A stretch of DNA of 64,000 nucleotides from XN24 sp964462675. Its GTDB lineage: Bacteria > Pseudomonadota > Gammaproteobacteria > Steroidobacterales > XN24. Under the pieces are notes generated by a model. That model searched no databases and was not told where the DNA came from. It worked only from the letters and a program-made list of their open reading frames with translations. The stretch spans positions 40,318 through 104,317 of the forward strand of contig CAYWYS010000006.1 in the NCBI GenBank assembly GCA_964462675.1. Direction: 5' to 3'. The translations under genes were made by a program, and so were the position numbers. Below are positions 53,020 through 62,093 of the stretch, piece after piece. Every line of letters starts with the position of its first letter. The stretch's first letter is position 1.

Positions 53020-53907
53020 ATGAGCCTTCCATTAGACCAAATAGCCGCCGTCTCTAGGCTCTTTTCATCGGGCGTCGTGCGCGAGCTGGCAAGGAAAGGA
53101 CGGTCGCCAGCTTTCGCAAGGCTCGTGGCACAGTCTGGATTGCTAGATGTTGCAACCAGCTCGGTATATGTTCACGAGCTTTTCGAGTCCGCCTTTGTGC
53201 TCCTAAAAAAAGAAGGACTCAGGGACGAGTACGTCTATAAGGCGGCCCTCACACAGAAAGTTCTACTCGGGAGGCACTCGTTGCAGACGGCCTCGATGCT
53301 GAATGAATTTCGCGTCGGCGACTGCAAGGCGGACTTGGCCATTCTTAATGGAACCTCGACAGTTTATGAGGTCAAGTCTGAAAGAGATTCGCTTACTAGG
53401 CTTGAAAAACAGGTTGCGGCTTACTCCCGAGTATTCTCTAGCGTTTACGTACTCGCGAGTGAGCACCACATTGACTCTGTTTTGAGATTGGTTCCTGCGG
53501 ATGTGGGCGTGCTCCGCTTGAACCAGCGTTATCAGATATCTGAGGTACGCGAGGCCGCAAACCGACCAGAGCGCACGTCGGCGGCAGCCATATTCGACGC
53601 TATTCGTACAAGCGAGGCCGAGATGATATTGCGATCGCTTGGGGTCCCAATACCTGCAGTGCCCAACACAGAGATACACTCCACTCTTCGCGCGCTGTTT
53701 GTAAAACTTGAGCCAAGGGTCGCTCATGCAGGCATGGTAAGCACATTGAAGCGCACGCGAAATCTAAAAGGACTTGCAGAATTGATAAAAGAGCTGCCAC
53801 CTTCCCTTCATGCAGCAGCATTGTCCGTTCCGCTTCGCAAGGTTGATCACCGTCGCTTGATTCGCGCTGTGAATTCGCGGTCGGTTGACGCGATGGCGTG
53901 GGCTTGA
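53020..53907 (+). CDS. sce7726-family PD-(D/E)xK nuclease-like protein
   Basis: A 295-residue protein. The segment LNEFRVGDCKADLAILNG, then STVYEVKSERDSLTRLEKQV, has the D...ExK arrangement of PD-(D/E)xK nucleases (Asp105, Glu117, Lys119), as in the sce7726 family. QVAAYSRVFSSVYVLASEHH follows in the core fold. The C-terminal 120 residues are helical and unrecognised. Its stop is 4 bp from the ATG of the sce7725-family gene, and these two families are usually paired. AT-richer codon use than the core suggests transfer. Confidence 0.8.
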   Translation: MSLPLDQIAAVSRLFSSGVVRELARKGRSPAFARLVAQSGLLDVATSSVYVHELFESAFVLLKKEGLRDEYVYKAALTQKVLLGRHSLQTASMLNEFRVGDCKADLAILNGTSTVYEVKSERDSLTRLEKQVAAYSRVFSSVYVLASEHHIDSVLRLVPADVGVLRLNQRYQISEVREAANRPERTSAAAIFDAIRTSEAEMILRSLGVPIPAVPNTEIHSTLRALFVKLEPRVAHAGMVSTLKRTRNLKGLAELIKELPPSLHAAALSVPLRKVDHRRLIRAVNSRSVDAMAWA

Positions 53908-53911
53908 GCGA

Positions 53912-54856
53912 ATGTATTATCCGTATTTTCGGGGCAAGCAATACGAGCTGATAACCATCAGGGAAATGGCCCCAGTCCTTTCCAAGGCAAAATTTACGCC
54001 GATCATCGAACCCGTCAGGGAAAGCTTGGGAGCACTTCACCGAGCATTGGAAGCCGTTGTTGAAGCGGGAGGAAAGGCAACGGTAATCATCAATCCGCAT
54101 CATGGGGACTTGGCTGGTGATGGCGATCCGGTGAGCCATCTGCTTAGGGAAAAATATCTCGATTTGCCCAATGTATCTGCGGGGATTCTATTGAAACCCT
54201 CGATGACAGTTGGGGAGGCAATGACGTGCTATCAAGCGCACGACAACCATTCCCCGGTATTCATACACGCGGGATTTCGCGAGGCGAAGGGCCTTGCTGC
54301 CAGTCTCGGAGCACCGACCGAAGACCAATGCCACATATTCTTGCATCGCTTTTGCGGGAAGCTATATCAGAAGCACTTCAAAGGCGCACATCGCGTACTG
54401 ATAAGAGATGGCTTTGAAAGAAAGCGCAACGCTGACTACGACCCCGTGGAACATTTCTCGGACCTGCACGCCACGTACCCGGACGAGGGGATGAATGGGT
54501 TCGGGGACTTTCTAATTGTGGGAGACGACTTCAGCGAAGCCGGCGGGCCAGCGTATGCGGTGGCGATTCATCTGACATTCATAGACCCCGATCTTGACGA
54601 TTCGATGCAGATCTATCACTTCGTGTCGGACAGGCAGGACACACCTAAAGACCCTGCAGGAAAGTTCGCGGAGGCGTTAGCGAAAATGGTTAATGTGCTC
54701 GACGCTCCAGGCTCGAAGGTGTTGGAGTCGAAGGCCGTTGAGGAATATCGACGTCTCCACGGGGACGGACACTTCCCCGGCCTGGGGTATGTCAAGAAAC
54801 TTTCTATGAATCATCACATCGAGACCCTCGCCAGCTTCTTCAATAATGTGACCTAG
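53912..54856 (+). CDS. sce7725 (beta protein) family protein
   Basis: A 314-residue protein beginning MYYPYFRGKQYELITIREMA, the hallmark start of sce7725/beta-protein family members. It then has TPIIEPVRES, VIINPHHGDLAGD, HRVLIRDGFERKRNADY and GFGDFLIVGDDFSEAGGPAYAVAIHL. The fold looks like a TIM-barrel-type protein with no known catalytic role. The ATG at 53,912 is used; a TTG at 53,885 would overlap the previous gene. It probably works with its sce7726 neighbour. Confidence 0.85.
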   Translation: MYYPYFRGKQYELITIREMAPVLSKAKFTPIIEPVRESLGALHRALEAVVEAGGKATVIINPHHGDLAGDGDPVSHLLREKYLDLPNVSAGILLKPSMTVGEAMTCYQAHDNHSPVFIHAGFREAKGLAASLGAPTEDQCHIFLHRFCGKLYQKHFKGAHRVLIRDGFERKRNADYDPVEHFSDLHATYPDEGMNGFGDFLIVGDDFSEAGGPAYAVAIHLTFIDPDLDDSMQIYHFVSDRQDTPKDPAGKFAEALAKMVNVLDAPGSKVLESKAVEEYRRLHGDGHFPGLGYVKKLSMNHHIETLASFFNNVT

Positions 54857-54862
54857 CGGGAA

Positions 54863-55894
54863 ATGAGGTGTTGCGCAGAGTGTTTCGGTGACCGCGGCCT
54901 CAGAAGGAACATATTCCCTCTACGGTCCAATGAATCAGGAGACTGCGGGTATTGTGGACAAAGCAATGTTCCGATCCTATCGCCACGCACGCTGTCAGAG
55001 TATTTTGAACTTCTGATTAGTGCATATAGGCCCGATACTGAGGGCAAGCTACTGGTGGAGTGGCTTCGAGCAGATTGGGGCTTGTTCAGCCATCCTCGAA
55101 TGGATGACGCCCACGCAAAAGACTTGCTCGCTGAGATTCTAGACGACGGGGAAATCGTTCGTCAGCGATTCTCGCCGTCGATTAAGCCGGCTGGGGATTC
55201 ACTGGGTGAGTGGGAAAATCTACGCGACGAGTTGATGCACCGCAATCGCTTTTTCCCAGACTCGGGTATTGATTGGGACAGATTGAAGTTCTTACTCAAT
55301 CATCTTGCATTGAAAGCAGACGAGGTGCCCGATGTCTGGTATCGGGCGCGGATTCGGTCGGGGTTTGCTTCTTTTTCGATCGAGGAAATGGGCGCACCTC
55401 CGAAAGGGACTGCATCACATGGCAGGGCAAATCCCGCGGGTATACCCTATCTATACGTTGGATCAACCCCGGAAACGTCTATAGCTGAGGTTCGCCCACA
55501 CACGGGCCAAGTCGCTTGTGTTGCGAAGTACCGGACTGATTCCGATTTAAAGCTGGTTGATCTGAGGGATGCCCGTCGGATGGTTTCCCCTTTCTTGCTC
55601 GAAGATGCGGAGAACATCTGCAAGATGCGAGGTGATCTGCCGTTTCTTGAACGGCTTGGAGACGAGCTGACAAGGCCAGTTGTACCGCAGTCTGCGGTCG
55701 TGGACTACACGCCCAGCCAATACCTTTGTGAGTTCATCAAGAAATGCGGCTTTGATGGGGTCGTGTACCGTAGCTCCGTGGGCGAGGGGATTAACCTTGC
55801 ACTCTTTCACCCAGAGAAGGCGCAAGCGGCGACAACTAGAGTAATCGAATACGACATTGGCCGCGTGCTGGTCGATGTGCGGCAAAGGGAATAG
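54863..55894 (+). CDS. HEPN-RES domain protein (probable NAD+-degrading toxin)
   Basis: A 343-residue protein with three parts. The N-terminal zinc ribbon has CxxC pairs at Cys4/Cys7 and Cys28/Cys31. A helical region (about 35-150) carries an RxxxxH motif, RDELMH at 121-126, as in HEPN domains. The C-terminal RES domain has YRARIRSG (Arg161), HGRANPAGIPYLYVG, TPETSIAEVRPH (Glu209) and DGVVYRSSVGEGINLALF (Ser304). RES domains degrade NAD+ by phosphorolysis or hydrolysis in toxin-antitoxin systems. There is no Xre-type antitoxin beside it; instead it is 6 bp downstream of sce7725, so the three genes form one operon. Confidence 0.85.
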   Translation: MRCCAECFGDRGLRRNIFPLRSNESGDCGYCGQSNVPILSPRTLSEYFELLISAYRPDTEGKLLVEWLRADWGLFSHPRMDDAHAKDLLAEILDDGEIVRQRFSPSIKPAGDSLGEWENLRDELMHRNRFFPDSGIDWDRLKFLLNHLALKADEVPDVWYRARIRSGFASFSIEEMGAPPKGTASHGRANPAGIPYLYVGSTPETSIAEVRPHTGQVACVAKYRTDSDLKLVDLRDARRMVSPFLLEDAENICKMRGDLPFLERLGDELTRPVVPQSAVVDYTPSQYLCEFIKKCGFDGVVYRSSVGEGINLALFHPEKAQAATTRVIEYDIGRVLVDVRQRE

Positions 55895-56022
55895 ACATTG
55901 GGGAGCTTTCGGTACTCTTAGATTCGAGTGCCTTAGACAATTGAGCTCTGGTCGTCTGCTTCTCGCCGGAAACTGTTACATGGAGACTTTGACGGACTAA
56001 CAGGTTTAGTAGCAGCGAGTTC

Positions 56023-56042
56023 CGGGCCCGAAATTGGGCCCG
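56023..56042. terminator. Candidate bidirectional terminator hairpin
   Basis: CGGGCCC (56,023-56,029), GAAATT, GGGCCCG (56,036-56,042) form a perfect 7-bp G+C stem between the convergent RES and restriction genes. No T-run follows, so efficiency is uncertain. Confidence 0.35.
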
Positions 56043-56079
56043 TCGATTGGATGTTTCCAGGTGACCCGAGGCGTTAACC

Positions 56080-58800
56080 TTATCCAGATCGCGCTCCGTT
56101 AAGTAGAACATCGATCGTGGTCCAGGTCCTGTCTTTGACCATCACGAACTTACACCGACCCTCCGAAAGTTCAGCCCACAGCCCCCCAATCATTCGATCG
56201 TCCTCTGCTCCGGCCCATCGATCCCCGCCTTTGTACTCGACGGCGAGGACGGGTCCAGGCTCCCCACCTTCGCCGGGGAGCTGGCAGAGAAAATCGGGGT
56301 AGAAGCGCCCATCCGCCTTCTGCAGGAAAAACGAGCAGCCCTCGCGCCGGACGAGATTTCGCACCCAATACTTGATACGCCCCTTTTGAGCCTGCATATC
56401 AAGCCAACAGGCACACTCGAATTCCTCCTTGCTGTCGAAGTCGCCGATACGGCCGTAGAAGTGCCTGCGGAAGTCAAAGTGTCCGAACCGGCCATCGTAA
56501 TCGCGACTCGGCGCGTAGGCGTATGCGTGAAACTCAAACGCGTGTAGATCAGAGACGGTGACACGTGAGGCGGCGTCGTCGCCAAACAACAGTTCCTGGA
56601 ACGCCCGGCCTATCGCCTGTTTCCGAAGTCTTCGGATTCGAGATTCAAGTAGGTTGCGGATCAGGAATTTCTGAAGGTTCGCGCGAGCCAGAGAAAAGCT
56701 CTCCCGGCTCAGGAGCTGCGTTACCCACGCAGCCACGAAGGCCTGCTTGCTAGCGTGGGTGAGTGAAGGTTCTGGCAGGTTTCTGCAAAGCCAGGATGCG
56801 AGGCGCACCTCGTCCCAGTTCTCTGGCTGGTAGATCAATCCTAAGTCGCGCTGCAGGTCCGGCAGGAAGCGGGAGATGACCTTGCCGCTCTCAGCATCAA
56901 CGTCAATCTCGCCGGCCTCGGATACCTTCATGCCGGCGCCCAGTGCATTCAGTTCTTCCTGGGAAGGTGCGGCGTCGTACTTTGACAAGTCCCAGGGGTA
57001 TTCCAGGACCTCTGGGTCGTCGAACAGCTGCAATTCACCTTGGACACGAAGAACAATCTGTGGAACACGGAATCGCTCGCCTATCTCCGCGGGCGTCTGG
57101 AAGAACTCGATGGCGCTGGTCCGGCTGGTTTCAGCGGCCTCGACAATTGCGCTTGCAGCCGTCTCGGAACGGACTGAAGCTTTCAGTAGTTGGGCCTCGT
57201 CTTCCGTCAGGGGCGTGGTGATGGTCAGCACATTGAGCTTTCCATCCCATTCCACCTTGTCGCGTACGGGCTTCGGCACGCCTTTCAGATCTGGCTTCTC
57301 CGACAGCGTGATCGCTACCGGCCGAACGACAACTCGCCCGGCGTGGCCTGCTAAATCCAGACGAGCTTGGTCCGCTTTGGCGGCCTTCACGAATTCCGCA
57401 ACCTCGCGCCGCTCAAATCCGGCTCCTGATACAAGCCTGTCGCGCAGTGCACTTGCCGTCTCGGCAAAGTTACGCGACACCACAAACGCATAGGACTGAT
57501 TTAGCTCGGTCGCTTGGCGATGGCTAGCCCCAGGCTGCCTTAACACACGGCCGAGTAGCTGCTCCACGGCCGTGGCGGAAGACAACGAGGCCATGCTCAC
57601 CAAAATGTAGGCGAACGGGCAGTCCCAGCCCTCCGCCAGAGCCCTCTGGGTGATAACAAACTTCACTGGGCAGGCCGGGTCGGCAATCCCGAGTTTGTAG
57701 TCGGCATCGACCTTTTCGAGACCTCTCTCTTCCCCTGTCGCGACGATGATTTCCTTGTCAGGGATACGATGGTTAGTGATCAGCTCCTGGCGTACGCGTT
57801 CAAAATCCAGCGTGTCCACGCCGGCGCGGCGCGGTTCGGATTGGATCAGCACCAGGGGCTGCAAATAATTGCCTCCCGACCGTCGCTCTTCGTCGGCCAG
57901 TTCTTGCAACGCATTGCGCCGGCCTATGGCGTCTGCGAGACACTGCTGCCAGTTCGGCTCGGTCTCCAGCACCACCGGCAGCTTGATCATTTCCTCCGAT
58001 TTCAGCTCTGCTGCGGAAACGCTGTGCAGAACGTTGCTGGGTGTCCTCTCTAGATCGGGCGTCGCGCTCAGCTCCATCACGCCGCTTGGACGGAAACGCG
58101 CCAGCATGTCGAATGCGAGCTCGGTTCGGCTGTTGTGCGCTTCATCTACAACAACGAACGGCCGACGCAGGCGTAGTACATTCGCCAGCGAGCAGGGAAT
58201 GGTGCGTTCGGCACCCTCACCTTCACTCAAAAGCCCATCGCGCTGAGTCGGCGACAGGTTGTCAAAGTGGTGCATCAGCGCGCCACTGCTCTGGTAAACC
58301 TTGCGGGATTCCTCGTCCTCCACCTGAAGCGCCTGCCGGGTGGCGACGATGATGGTCGTAGAGGTGTCGAAAGTAGCGCGGGTGACGCTCTTGGCTTCAT
58401 CCAGGTCCATCACCGTGATCGGCCCCGCCTCCCGCAGTGCCGTGTGGTACGGATGCAGGCGGTCGCGCAGGGCACGTAAAGTTTGCTCGCGGATCGGCTT
58501 GCTTGGTACCAGCCACAGGACCACGCTGTGTTCGCAGCGCAGCAGGTGCGTGTTGACGAGGGCCACGCTCTTGGCGGCCAGCCAGGTCTTTCCGCCGCCG
58601 GTGGGCACGCGCAGGCAGAAATACGGCATGTCAGAGGGGAAGCCCGACAGCAGGTTGTAGGCGTTGCCGCGACCCCACAGGCGCTCAGTGGTGGCGGTGA
58701 AAGCGATCGAGGGTGAAGGCAGCTCATGGCAGGCCGTGAAATAGATCTCGACGCTGTCGAGCACTTGTTGCTGGTAGGTCTTGGGCGTGAAGGTAGTCAT
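56080..58800 (-). CDS. Type III restriction enzyme subunit Res (helicase-nuclease)
   Basis: A 906-residue SF2 ATPase. Walker A is VPTGGGKT (residues 65-72), DEAH 219-222 (VVVDEAHNS), motif III MELSATPD near 242-249, and motif VI QLLGRVLRQPG near 425. The C-terminus carries a PD-(D/E)xK nuclease: FYPDFLCQL (Asp near 836) and VEYKGG (Glu855, Lys857). It cleaves DNA when two unmethylated sites are found, working with Mod. It starts 3 bp after the mod stop. Gene order mod-res is standard. Confidence 0.92.
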   Translation of the reverse strand: MTTFTPKTYQQQVLDSVEIYFTACHELPSPSIAFTATTERLWGRGNAYNLLSGFPSDMPYFCLRVPTGGGKTWLAAKSVALVNTHLLRCEHSVVLWLVPSKPIREQTLRALRDRLHPYHTALREAGPITVMDLDEAKSVTRATFDTSTTIIVATRQALQVEDEESRKVYQSSGALMHHFDNLSPTQRDGLLSEGEGAERTIPCSLANVLRLRRPFVVVDEAHNSRTELAFDMLARFRPSGVMELSATPDLERTPSNVLHSVSAAELKSEEMIKLPVVLETEPNWQQCLADAIGRRNALQELADEERRSGGNYLQPLVLIQSEPRRAGVDTLDFERVRQELITNHRIPDKEIIVATGEERGLEKVDADYKLGIADPACPVKFVITQRALAEGWDCPFAYILVSMASLSSATAVEQLLGRVLRQPGASHRQATELNQSYAFVVSRNFAETASALRDRLVSGAGFERREVAEFVKAAKADQARLDLAGHAGRVVVRPVAITLSEKPDLKGVPKPVRDKVEWDGKLNVLTITTPLTEDEAQLLKASVRSETAASAIVEAAETSRTSAIEFFQTPAEIGERFRVPQIVLRVQGELQLFDDPEVLEYPWDLSKYDAAPSQEELNALGAGMKVSEAGEIDVDAESGKVISRFLPDLQRDLGLIYQPENWDEVRLASWLCRNLPEPSLTHASKQAFVAAWVTQLLSRESFSLARANLQKFLIRNLLESRIRRLRKQAIGRAFQELLFGDDAASRVTVSDLHAFEFHAYAYAPSRDYDGRFGHFDFRRHFYGRIGDFDSKEEFECACWLDMQAQKGRIKYWVRNLVRREGCSFFLQKADGRFYPDFLCQLPGEGGEPGPVLAVEYKGGDRWAGAEDDRMIGGLWAELSEGRCKFVMVKDRTWTTIDVLLNGARSG

Positions 58801-58803
58801 GAC

Positions 58804-60408
58804 CTACACCTCCAACGCGTAAGGGGTCTGTTTGAACGTGATGCTCTCGCGTGTGGCCCGGCCGCCCATGCGATTGGCGGCGGCGTAGATTACCTTCGGC
58901 CCGGCGACTTCCGGAAGTAGGTCGAAAACCGGGCCGGTGAGCACGTTACCGCCAGCTATCGACCGATCCTTTAGGATGCCGTTGTAGAGTAGATAAATTG
59001 CGCGGCCCTCGTGTACTCCTAACAAGGGGTTGTTGGCATTGCCGCGTTTATCAGCCGTTAAGCCGGTGCCGGTTTCGGCAAACCAGACAAACTCGGCCAA
59101 CTGGGCGAAAGTCACGTCACTACGGATTTGGCCTTCGGCATTGAAAAGGGGTTCAGACGACAGTCTGCAGAACTGGAAGCCACCACCGAATGCTTCAATG
59201 GCTTGCCCCTTGGCGGTGGTGTACCCGGTGGCGACCCGTTTGACTCGTTCTGCGGTAACGTCTTCGGCAATTTTTTCGTCCATTTCCACGAGGATGAATC
59301 GACGGTCACCACCATCCTCTGCGTTTTGTTTCAGAACCGCGTGGCCGGTCGTGCCGGAGCCGGCAAAGCTGTCGAGTACCAGTTCGTCTGGATTGGTTGC
59401 GATTTGGACAACGCGCTGAAGCAGTCGCGTAGGTTTGGGGGTGTCGAATGCAGTCTGGGTGCCAAAAAGGCTCTGTATCTCCTTCTTGGCTTCGTCCGTG
59501 TGACCTACCTCCTCGTGGGGCCACCATGTCCATGGGACGAAGCCTTCGACCTCGGATAGATAGCGAATCACGCTAGGTTGCGAGGAACCATTCCTCCCGA
59601 AGTGAATCCGGCCCGCTGCCTTCAATTTCAGAAACTCACGTTCAATTGTCGACCAGCAGCGGCCTTCAGGTGGCTTAACTTTCCGCCCGGAGGGAGTTTC
59701 GATTTCATACATCTGATTTGGCCGGTATCCCTGAGCAGTCATTGGGATGCCACGCCATCGACCTTTAGGATCGTTGTTGGGATTCTTGTATACCTTCGCC
59801 TGCTTTTCATCGATGGGGACGCGATTTCTAACTTCTTGGAATTTAGTTGGATTCTTCGCGTACACGACAAGGTATTCATGTACGTCGCCTATGGCCCCGC
59901 GATTCTCGCGCGAATAGCGCTTCTGCCAGACGTTGCTCGCGACGAACTTGGTCGCGCCAAAAATTTCATCCATCAGCAGTCGAAGAGCCGCGACTTCGTT
60001 GTCGTCGATAGAAATGAAAATGGCCCCGTCCTCTCGCAGAAACTGCTTTAGGAGCACCAGTCGTGGATACATCATGCATAGCCAGCGATCGTGGCGGTCG
60101 AGCGTCTCGCCTTCCTTTCCGACGACCTCGCCGAGCCACTTACGAATCTCGGGGCTGTTGACGTTGTCGTTGTAGACCCAACCCTCGTTGCCAGTGTTGT
60201 AGGGCGGGTCGATGTAGATGCACTTCACTTGGCCGGCATAGCGCGGTAGGAGAGCCTTGAGCGCGTGGAGATTGTCGCCCTGTACGATCAGGTTACCTGT
60301 GTCGGCGGGGCCGCAGGAAAGCTCAGGGACAGGCTCCAGGAGGCGAAACGGCACCTCTTTGTGGTGCCTGACGACGGCGTCCTTACCGATCCAGTTCAAC
60401 GATGGCAT
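58804..60408 (-). CDS. Type III DNA methyltransferase subunit Mod
   Basis: A 534-residue adenine-N6 methyltransferase of the beta class: the catalytic DPPY motif (67-70, IYIDPPYNTGN) comes before the AdoMet-binding FAGSGTTG (348-355). The target-recognition region between them (about 150-310) is variable. It supplies sequence recognition for Res as well as self-protection. Motifs are intact and the frame is unbroken, so the system looks functional. Base composition is less G+C-rich than the core. Confidence 0.92.
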   Translation of the reverse strand: MPSLNWIGKDAVVRHHKEVPFRLLEPVPELSCGPADTGNLIVQGDNLHALKALLPRYAGQVKCIYIDPPYNTGNEGWVYNDNVNSPEIRKWLGEVVGKEGETLDRHDRWLCMMYPRLVLLKQFLREDGAIFISIDDNEVAALRLLMDEIFGATKFVASNVWQKRYSRENRGAIGDVHEYLVVYAKNPTKFQEVRNRVPIDEKQAKVYKNPNNDPKGRWRGIPMTAQGYRPNQMYEIETPSGRKVKPPEGRCWSTIEREFLKLKAAGRIHFGRNGSSQPSVIRYLSEVEGFVPWTWWPHEEVGHTDEAKKEIQSLFGTQTAFDTPKPTRLLQRVVQIATNPDELVLDSFAGSGTTGHAVLKQNAEDGGDRRFILVEMDEKIAEDVTAERVKRVATGYTTAKGQAIEAFGGGFQFCRLSSEPLFNAEGQIRSDVTFAQLAEFVWFAETGTGLTADKRGNANNPLLGVHEGRAIYLLYNGILKDRSIAGGNVLTGPVFDLLPEVAGPKVIYAAANRMGGRATRESITFKQTPYALEV

Positions 60409-60771
60409 GCAGGTATTCCGTAAATCTCAATCTTCGACGGGTACCCGACCTGGCGGCGAAGCACCCAATGAAACCCCGCGGGGGAGATTATCACTGGAAT
60501 CGTCCTCGGGCATGCTGAACCCTGCAATGGAGGACGCATTGCCCCGGCTTCGCATGGCAGCAACCAGCAACGGCAGCACAGCGGAAGCAGGCGCCATGCC
60601 CACGCATGGGAGTGCAACCGGCACGCCATGGTCCCCGCGCCACGAACGGTGTTCGCGGTGGTTTTTGCTGCTGATGGACTTGCTTGGGGACCATTGGCTG
60701 CGCCTATTGCCCCGGGTTCCTGGTTCCCAGGGGAATAACGGCCGCAAAAGCCCTTGAGCCGATGGAAATCT
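60409..60771. other. Non-coding gap between mod and the second recombinase
   Basis: About 360 bp with no convincing gene on either strand; open frames here have no recognisable domain or ribosome-binding site. It should hold the promoter for mod near 60,410-60,500. GGTTCCTGGTTCCCAGGGG near 60,714 contains a small dyad. Nothing else stands out. Confidence 0.6.
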
Positions 60772-61650
60772 TCATTGATCGTACACGTCTTCGACGAATC
60801 GGCCGCGCTTATCACCGTGGCCGAGATCGGTGCTGGTGATGGATAGAGCCTCCGCGCGGTCGTTTCCCTCCACCTCGTAATGGGCGAGCATGTCCTTCGT
60901 GTATGCATACCTAAGGGCGTGTGGTGTAACTCCGGCGGCGGGGCTGATGTGGCGGTGCATTTCGTTCGTGTAAAACTTATAAGCTTGCTTCAGAGTGGGC
61001 TTTTCTATCAGGTGGCCGCCGCGCTGGTTCGCGAGTTGCCTGGCTTCACGGACTGCCTCCATGGCTTTCTCCCGATCGGCCGGCGCACTGTATCTGGGGC
61101 GTCCTCCTTTGGTGCCGTGCACGACGTACACACGCTCGCCCTGTGCGAGCCGCTTCTCCCAGTCTCGAAGCGACTTGCCGCTGTGGACGGCCTCAGCGCC
61201 ACGTAGTCCGAGAGTGCGCTCAAGCTTCAGGCAAACGGCGAGGCCAGCGTCACGCTGATACGCGGCCTCAAGTCCGCGTTGGACCTGGTCAAAGGTGGCG
61301 GCGGTATTCGTGCCCATACGGGACCCGCCTGAAATCCCGAGGGCCTTGTTGCTCAGCCCCTTGGAGGCGGCCGCCTGCCCGCGGCCGGCAGCAGATAGGC
61401 TGGTTCGTATCGCTGACGCTTCATTCTGGAGTGTTCGGACCGCCACGCCCTCATCTTTACGGGCGTCGAGATAACCGACGATGTGGCGCTCGCGCAGACC
61501 GTCGATGCCAGTCACCTGGATGCCACGGTCGTACAGCGCATTGACTAGCCGCGTCATGATCATGCCGCGGGCCTCTCGGGTCAGATGCGCGCCGCCCGCG
61601 GCCTCTGCCGCGCCGCGCACACTCGCTATAGCCTTGGTCCGTTTGCTCAT
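60772..61650 (-). CDS. Second tyrosine recombinase (integrase domain-containing)
   Basis: A 292-residue protein. The N-terminal SAM-like domain (REARGMIMTRLVNALYDRGI, then HIVGYLDARKDEGVAVRTLQNEAS) is followed by a catalytic domain with Arg in RTLGLRGAEAVHS, the HxxR box in GVTPHALRYAYTKDM, LGHGDKRGRF and a C-terminal Tyr (VEDVYDQ). It resembles the Integrase_1 group found on plasmid-like and integrative elements. The ATG at 61,648-61,650 is used; the frame is open further upstream. A copy of a 15-bp repeat lies 18 bp before the start. Confidence 0.85.
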   Translation of the reverse strand: MSKRTKAIASVRGAAEAAGGAHLTREARGMIMTRLVNALYDRGIQVTGIDGLRERHIVGYLDARKDEGVAVRTLQNEASAIRTSLSAAGRGQAAASKGLSNKALGISGGSRMGTNTAATFDQVQRGLEAAYQRDAGLAVCLKLERTLGLRGAEAVHSGKSLRDWEKRLAQGERVYVVHGTKGGRPRYSAPADREKAMEAVREARQLANQRGGHLIEKPTLKQAYKFYTNEMHRHISPAAGVTPHALRYAYTKDMLAHYEVEGNDRAEALSITSTDLGHGDKRGRFVEDVYDQ

Positions 61651-61667
61651 GAAAGTCCCATCCGTTG

Positions 61668-61682
61668 TCCAAAATAATCCAT
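61668..61682 (+). repeat. Left copy of 15-bp direct repeat
   Basis: TCCAAAATAATCCAT, 18 bp upstream of the recombinase start codon. The other copy, TCCACAATAATCCAT (one mismatch), is at 62,507-62,521 exactly where the RHS reading frame begins. Confidence 0.6.
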
Positions 61683-61942
61683 CCCGTGCCGGTCCGCCGG
61701 TAATTTCCCCCTCCCTCCGGCCGAAAGCCGGAGCCTGGCAATTTTGCGGAGCATCGCTGGAGGGGAAGATCAAAACCGCGCGGACGGGCTCACCGGGTGG
61801 TGAGTTCCGAGCCCGCGCACGCCGCGGTGGTAAACCGGACGTGCTCCTTTCGGATAAAGCGGGCAGCCCCTTGCGGGGGCGGTTGTTGACCTGACAGCGA
61901 TTGCTCCGGGCGCATTCCTTAGGTGCGCCGGCGTAGTAGGGT

Positions 61943-61966
61943 CACGAGAGCCTTTCGGCTCTCGTG
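61943..61966 (+). terminator. 10-bp perfect hairpin
   Basis: CACGAGAGCC, TTTC, GGCTCTCGTG form a perfect 10-bp stem, followed by GCCTTGTTTGT. The weak T-rich tail makes it a possible terminator on the plus strand, but no gene reads into it from the left on that strand, so another role is possible. Confidence 0.4.
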
Positions 61967-61998
61967 GCCTTGTTTGTGCGCTCTGACGAGCGCGTCAC

Positions 61999-62028
61999 TG
62001 ACTCAGCGGCTAGTAAGCCACTGAGTCA
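61999..62028. repeat. 30-bp interrupted palindrome
   Basis: TGACTCAG-C-GGCT-AGTA-AGCC-A-CTGAGTCA: arms of 8 and 4 bp pair perfectly around one mismatch and a 4-base loop. Confidence 0.6.
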
Positions 62029-62052
62029 TATGCCTTTCTTATCAATTTAATC

Positions 62053-62093
62053 GCGCGTCACTTTCTCCGCTTGTCGCGTAGAAAGTTACGCGC
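62053..62093. repeat. 14-bp inverted repeat with 13-bp loop
   Basis: GCGCGTCACTTTCT (62,053-62,066) pairs with AGAAAGTTACGCGC (62,080-62,093) with one mismatch. It follows the 30-bp palindrome by 24 bases. Confidence 0.6.

Noticed and set aside
60409..60771. Short frames between mod and the second recombinase
   Set aside because: Composition and lack of start signals suggest non-coding DNA.
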